This document shows positions 62,475 through 64,000 of a stretch of DNA of 64,000 bases, piece by piece. Made by a program: the position numbers and the translations under genes. Each line of letters begins with the position of its first letter. Positions within the stretch are counted from its first letter, which is position 1. Under the pieces are notes generated by a model, which saw only the letters and a list, made by a program, of their open reading frames with translations, was not told the origin of the DNA and searched no databases. The stretch is taken from assembly GCF_000632845.1 (NCBI RefSeq), contig NZ_CP007474.1, forward strand, positions 1,054,001 to 1,118,000, given 5' to 3'. The DNA is from Ehrlichia japonica (GTDB taxonomy: Bacteria > Pseudomonadota > Alphaproteobacteria > Rickettsiales > Anaplasmataceae).

Positions 62475-62548
62475 TGGGCAATACTGGATTCGAACCAGTC
62501 ACCTCTTGCACGTCAAGCAAGTGCTCTAACCAAATGAGCTAATTACCC
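62475..62548 (-). tRNA. tRNA-Val (GAC)
   Basis: Minus-strand cloverleaf of 74 bases: acceptor GGGTAAT with ATTGCCC (one G-T pair), D-arm GCTC..GAGC, anticodon loop TTGACGT giving GAC, T-arm CTGG TTCGAAT CCAG, discriminator A. No CCA is encoded. The cation exporter gene follows 28 bases downstream. Confidence 0.95.
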
Positions 62549-62640
62549 ACCAATTAACATAATAAGGAATATCCTGTAAAAGTCAACCATACATGATTGA
62601 TAGAAGCCAGCTGAGCAATAGGAATCAAGTAATATTAGAC

Positions 62641-62951
62641 TTCTTGTTGTATGAACTATTTCTCAAACTGTTAAATATTAATGAGAAATATCTTATAAAA
62701 GTTAATCACACTCAACAGCAAGCCTAATTACAAACGATACAAATATCACACTGATAGGTATTAACCCAGCAACAATTAATCCAAGTAACATTTAAATCTG
62801 CCTTGTATAAACCATTTTTCAGACTGTTAAATATTAATGAGAAATACCTTATAAGTTTAATCATACTCAACAGCAAGCTTAATTGCAAACGATACAAATA
62901 TCACACTAATAGGTATTAACCCAGCAACAATTAATCCAAGTAACATTAAAT
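62641..62951. repeat. Tandem duplication of the ccmB 3' end, period 155
   Basis: Unit X (62641-62796) lies downstream of ccmB and unit Y (62797-62951) contains the last 95 coding bases of ccmB plus its 3' flank. Shared blocks include ACTCAACAGCAAGC (62710 and 62865) and CAACAATTAATCCAAGTAACATT. The X copy still reads, on the minus strand, as a 29-residue C-terminal end of CcmB with A to V, K to R and Y to C changes and the same stop position. A few bases of a third unit are visible beyond 62951 inside ccmB. Confidence 0.95.
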
Positions 62952-63519
62952 TTGCCTCGTATAAACCATTTCTTAAGCCGTCAAATACAAGGCTAAAATA
63001 TACTAATACCGGAATCATAATAGGCAATGTCAAAATTTGCGCTATTATCACACCAACACTTTTTCCCAATACTAAAGTATCACCTACGGCTGATATAAAG
63101 CTAATTACTAGTAAGCTAATTCCTAAAGATAAACCTAAACCTAAAGTAGCATATATGTCACTCTCTAAAATTACAAAATCTATGAACATGGAAATAATAC
63201 TTACTGGTATTCCTATACAAATCCAATGCGACAAAATTTTAAAAAATATCACTAGTTCTATCATACTATCCTGTATTAATACTTGTTCTAAAGATCCATT
63301 AGCATAATCACTGTCAAACAAATTACACATAGACATATGCATAGTAGAAATACTACAAATCCATAAAATAGTTGGTAGAGCTTTTTCTATTCCAGTATTC
63401 TTCATAGTAAATAATGCTGTACTAACTATTAATATAAAAAGAATAATTGCATTTAAAAGATTACCTTTCCTACTTATTAATAACCTTAACTCATGCATTA
63501 ACATGCTACTATTGCGCAT
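62857..63519 (-). CDS. ccmB: Heme exporter protein CcmB
   Basis: A 220-residue permease of the CcmAB(CD) heme-handling ABC transporter in cytochrome c maturation. Six helices; family pattern at the N-terminus (ELRLLISRKGNLLNAIILFILIV) and in the core LFDSDYANGSLEQVLI. ccmA is not adjacent. The final 31 codons fall within the tandem duplication. Confidence 0.92.
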   Translation of the reverse strand: MRNSSMLMHELRLLISRKGNLLNAIILFILIVSTALFTMKNTGIEKALPTILWICSISTMHMSMCNLFDSDYANGSLEQVLIQDSMIELVIFFKILSHWICIGIPVSIISMFIDFVILESDIYATLGLGLSLGISLLVISFISAVGDTLVLGKSVGVIIAQILTLPIMIPVLVYFSLVFDGLRNGLYEANLMLLGLIVAGLIPISVIFVSFAIKLAVEYD

Positions 63520-63629
63520 ATTCAGCTCACAACTGATAAAAACATTATTATTATATCACATATCATACATGAATTTTTAATCAACTATATTTAAATTATT
63601 GCTAGTTGTATCACAAATAAGGAATACAA

Positions 63630-64000
63630 ATGTTGAAAAAAAACTATAATACTAAATTCCCTGAAGATGAAGATGACAGCAATTACATGAATCACAAACA
63701 ATTAGAATACTTCCGGCAAAAACTGCTTAAATGGCGTGAGATATTACAAAAAGAGTCTGAAGAATTAGCTGCAGAATTATTACGACCACAAGCTGATGCA
63801 GATTTAACAGATATGGCAACAAGAGAGCATAATATCGTACTACTCTTAAATACTAGGAAAAGAAATGATGCACTGATAATAGAGATAAATAAAGCTATCC
63901 AACGAATAGATGATGGATTATATGGTTATTGTGAAGAAACAGGAGAAAAGATTGGCCTTGCAAGACTTGAAGCAAATCCTATCACATTATACTCTATAGA
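63630..64000 (+). CDS. dksA: RNA polymerase-binding factor DksA (3' end cut off)
   Basis: At least 123 residues; the gene runs off the right edge. It shows the DksA coiled coil (FRQKLLKWREILQKESEEL) with the acidic tip pair in QADADLTDMA, and then GYCEETGEKIGLARLEANP, the zinc-finger region, of which only the first Cys position remains as Cys. DksA works with ppGpp at promoters. AAGGAATACAA before the ATG at 63630 is a good ribosome binding site. Confidence 0.93.
   Translation, partial: MLKKNYNTKFPEDEDDSNYMNHKQLEYFRQKLLKWREILQKESEELAAELLRPQADADLTDMATREHNIVLLLNTRKRNDALIIEINKAIQRIDDGLYGYCEETGEKIGLARLEANPITLYSI

Overview
The window looks like chromosome from an obligate intracellular alphaproteobacterium of the family Anaplasmataceae, most probably the genus Ehrlichia. 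The evidence is the very AT-rich DNA, intergenic stretches of 300-1000 bases, single tRNA genes beside protein genes, Shemin-type 5-aminolevulinate synthase, a split F1 ATP synthase operon, archaeal-type valyl-tRNA synthetase and DhnA-type aldolase. DapE and ArgF together also fit Ehrlichia. Tandemly duplicated gene ends with periods of about 128-155 bases recall what I remember of Ehrlichia ruminantium; genus is fairly secure, species tentative. About three quarters of the window is coding, nearly all core metabolism and housekeeping. I see no insertion sequence, prophage, CRISPR array or rRNA.

Layout. 0.5-9.3 kb, mostly plus: hemJ, a thioredoxin-fold protein, a KefB-like antiporter, dapE, comF, rplY-pth, purF. 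9.7-12.9 kb, minus: ygfZ and ccmF; then valS (plus). 16.8-20.5 kb, minus: a tight run atpH-atpA-greA-ribB-smpB. 20.9-24.4 kb, minus: lolC/E, a mitofilin-like gene, hemY and a DUF1467 gene. 24.7-31.1 kb: holA (plus), gshA, gltA, guaA (minus). 31.4-34.4 kb is the accessory-looking part: a small helical protein, then about 1.9 kb of broken reading frames that I read as one decayed gene. 34.4-44.5 kb: pdhC, class I aldolase, tRNA-Cys, secF, yraN, hemA, tyrS, tRNA-Lys, glnA, ispB. 44.6-52.4 kb, minus: an ankyrin-repeat membrane protein, mlaF-mlaE, rpe, polA. 52.8-56 kb, plus: a small tandem-repeat protein, a 35-residue membrane peptide, argF, recF. 56.6-64 kb: udg-def, plsC, rpsT, mlaC, a zinc-type cation exporter, tRNA-Val, ccmB and the start of dksA.

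How it fits together. Several genes serve heme and cytochrome c (hemA, hemJ, hemY, ccmF, ccmB) and respiration (atpHA, gltA, pdhC). A second set handles envelope lipids and lipoproteins (mlaE, mlaF, mlaC, lolC/E, plsC) in a lineage known to lack LPS. Others cover nucleotides (purF, guaA), glutathione, riboflavin, arginine and DAP/lysine synthesis.

The main structural theme is local duplication of gene ends. The 3' ends of purF, secF and ccmB, and the 5' part of yraN, each have extra, partly decayed tandem copies next to the intact gene. A tandem 63-base repeat also builds the coding region of the small repeat protein. I found no clear new multi-gene system. The best leads are this duplication process, the repeat protein, the ankyrin membrane protein and the decayed gene. 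Promoters could not be placed reliably in this AT-rich sequence, so I list none.
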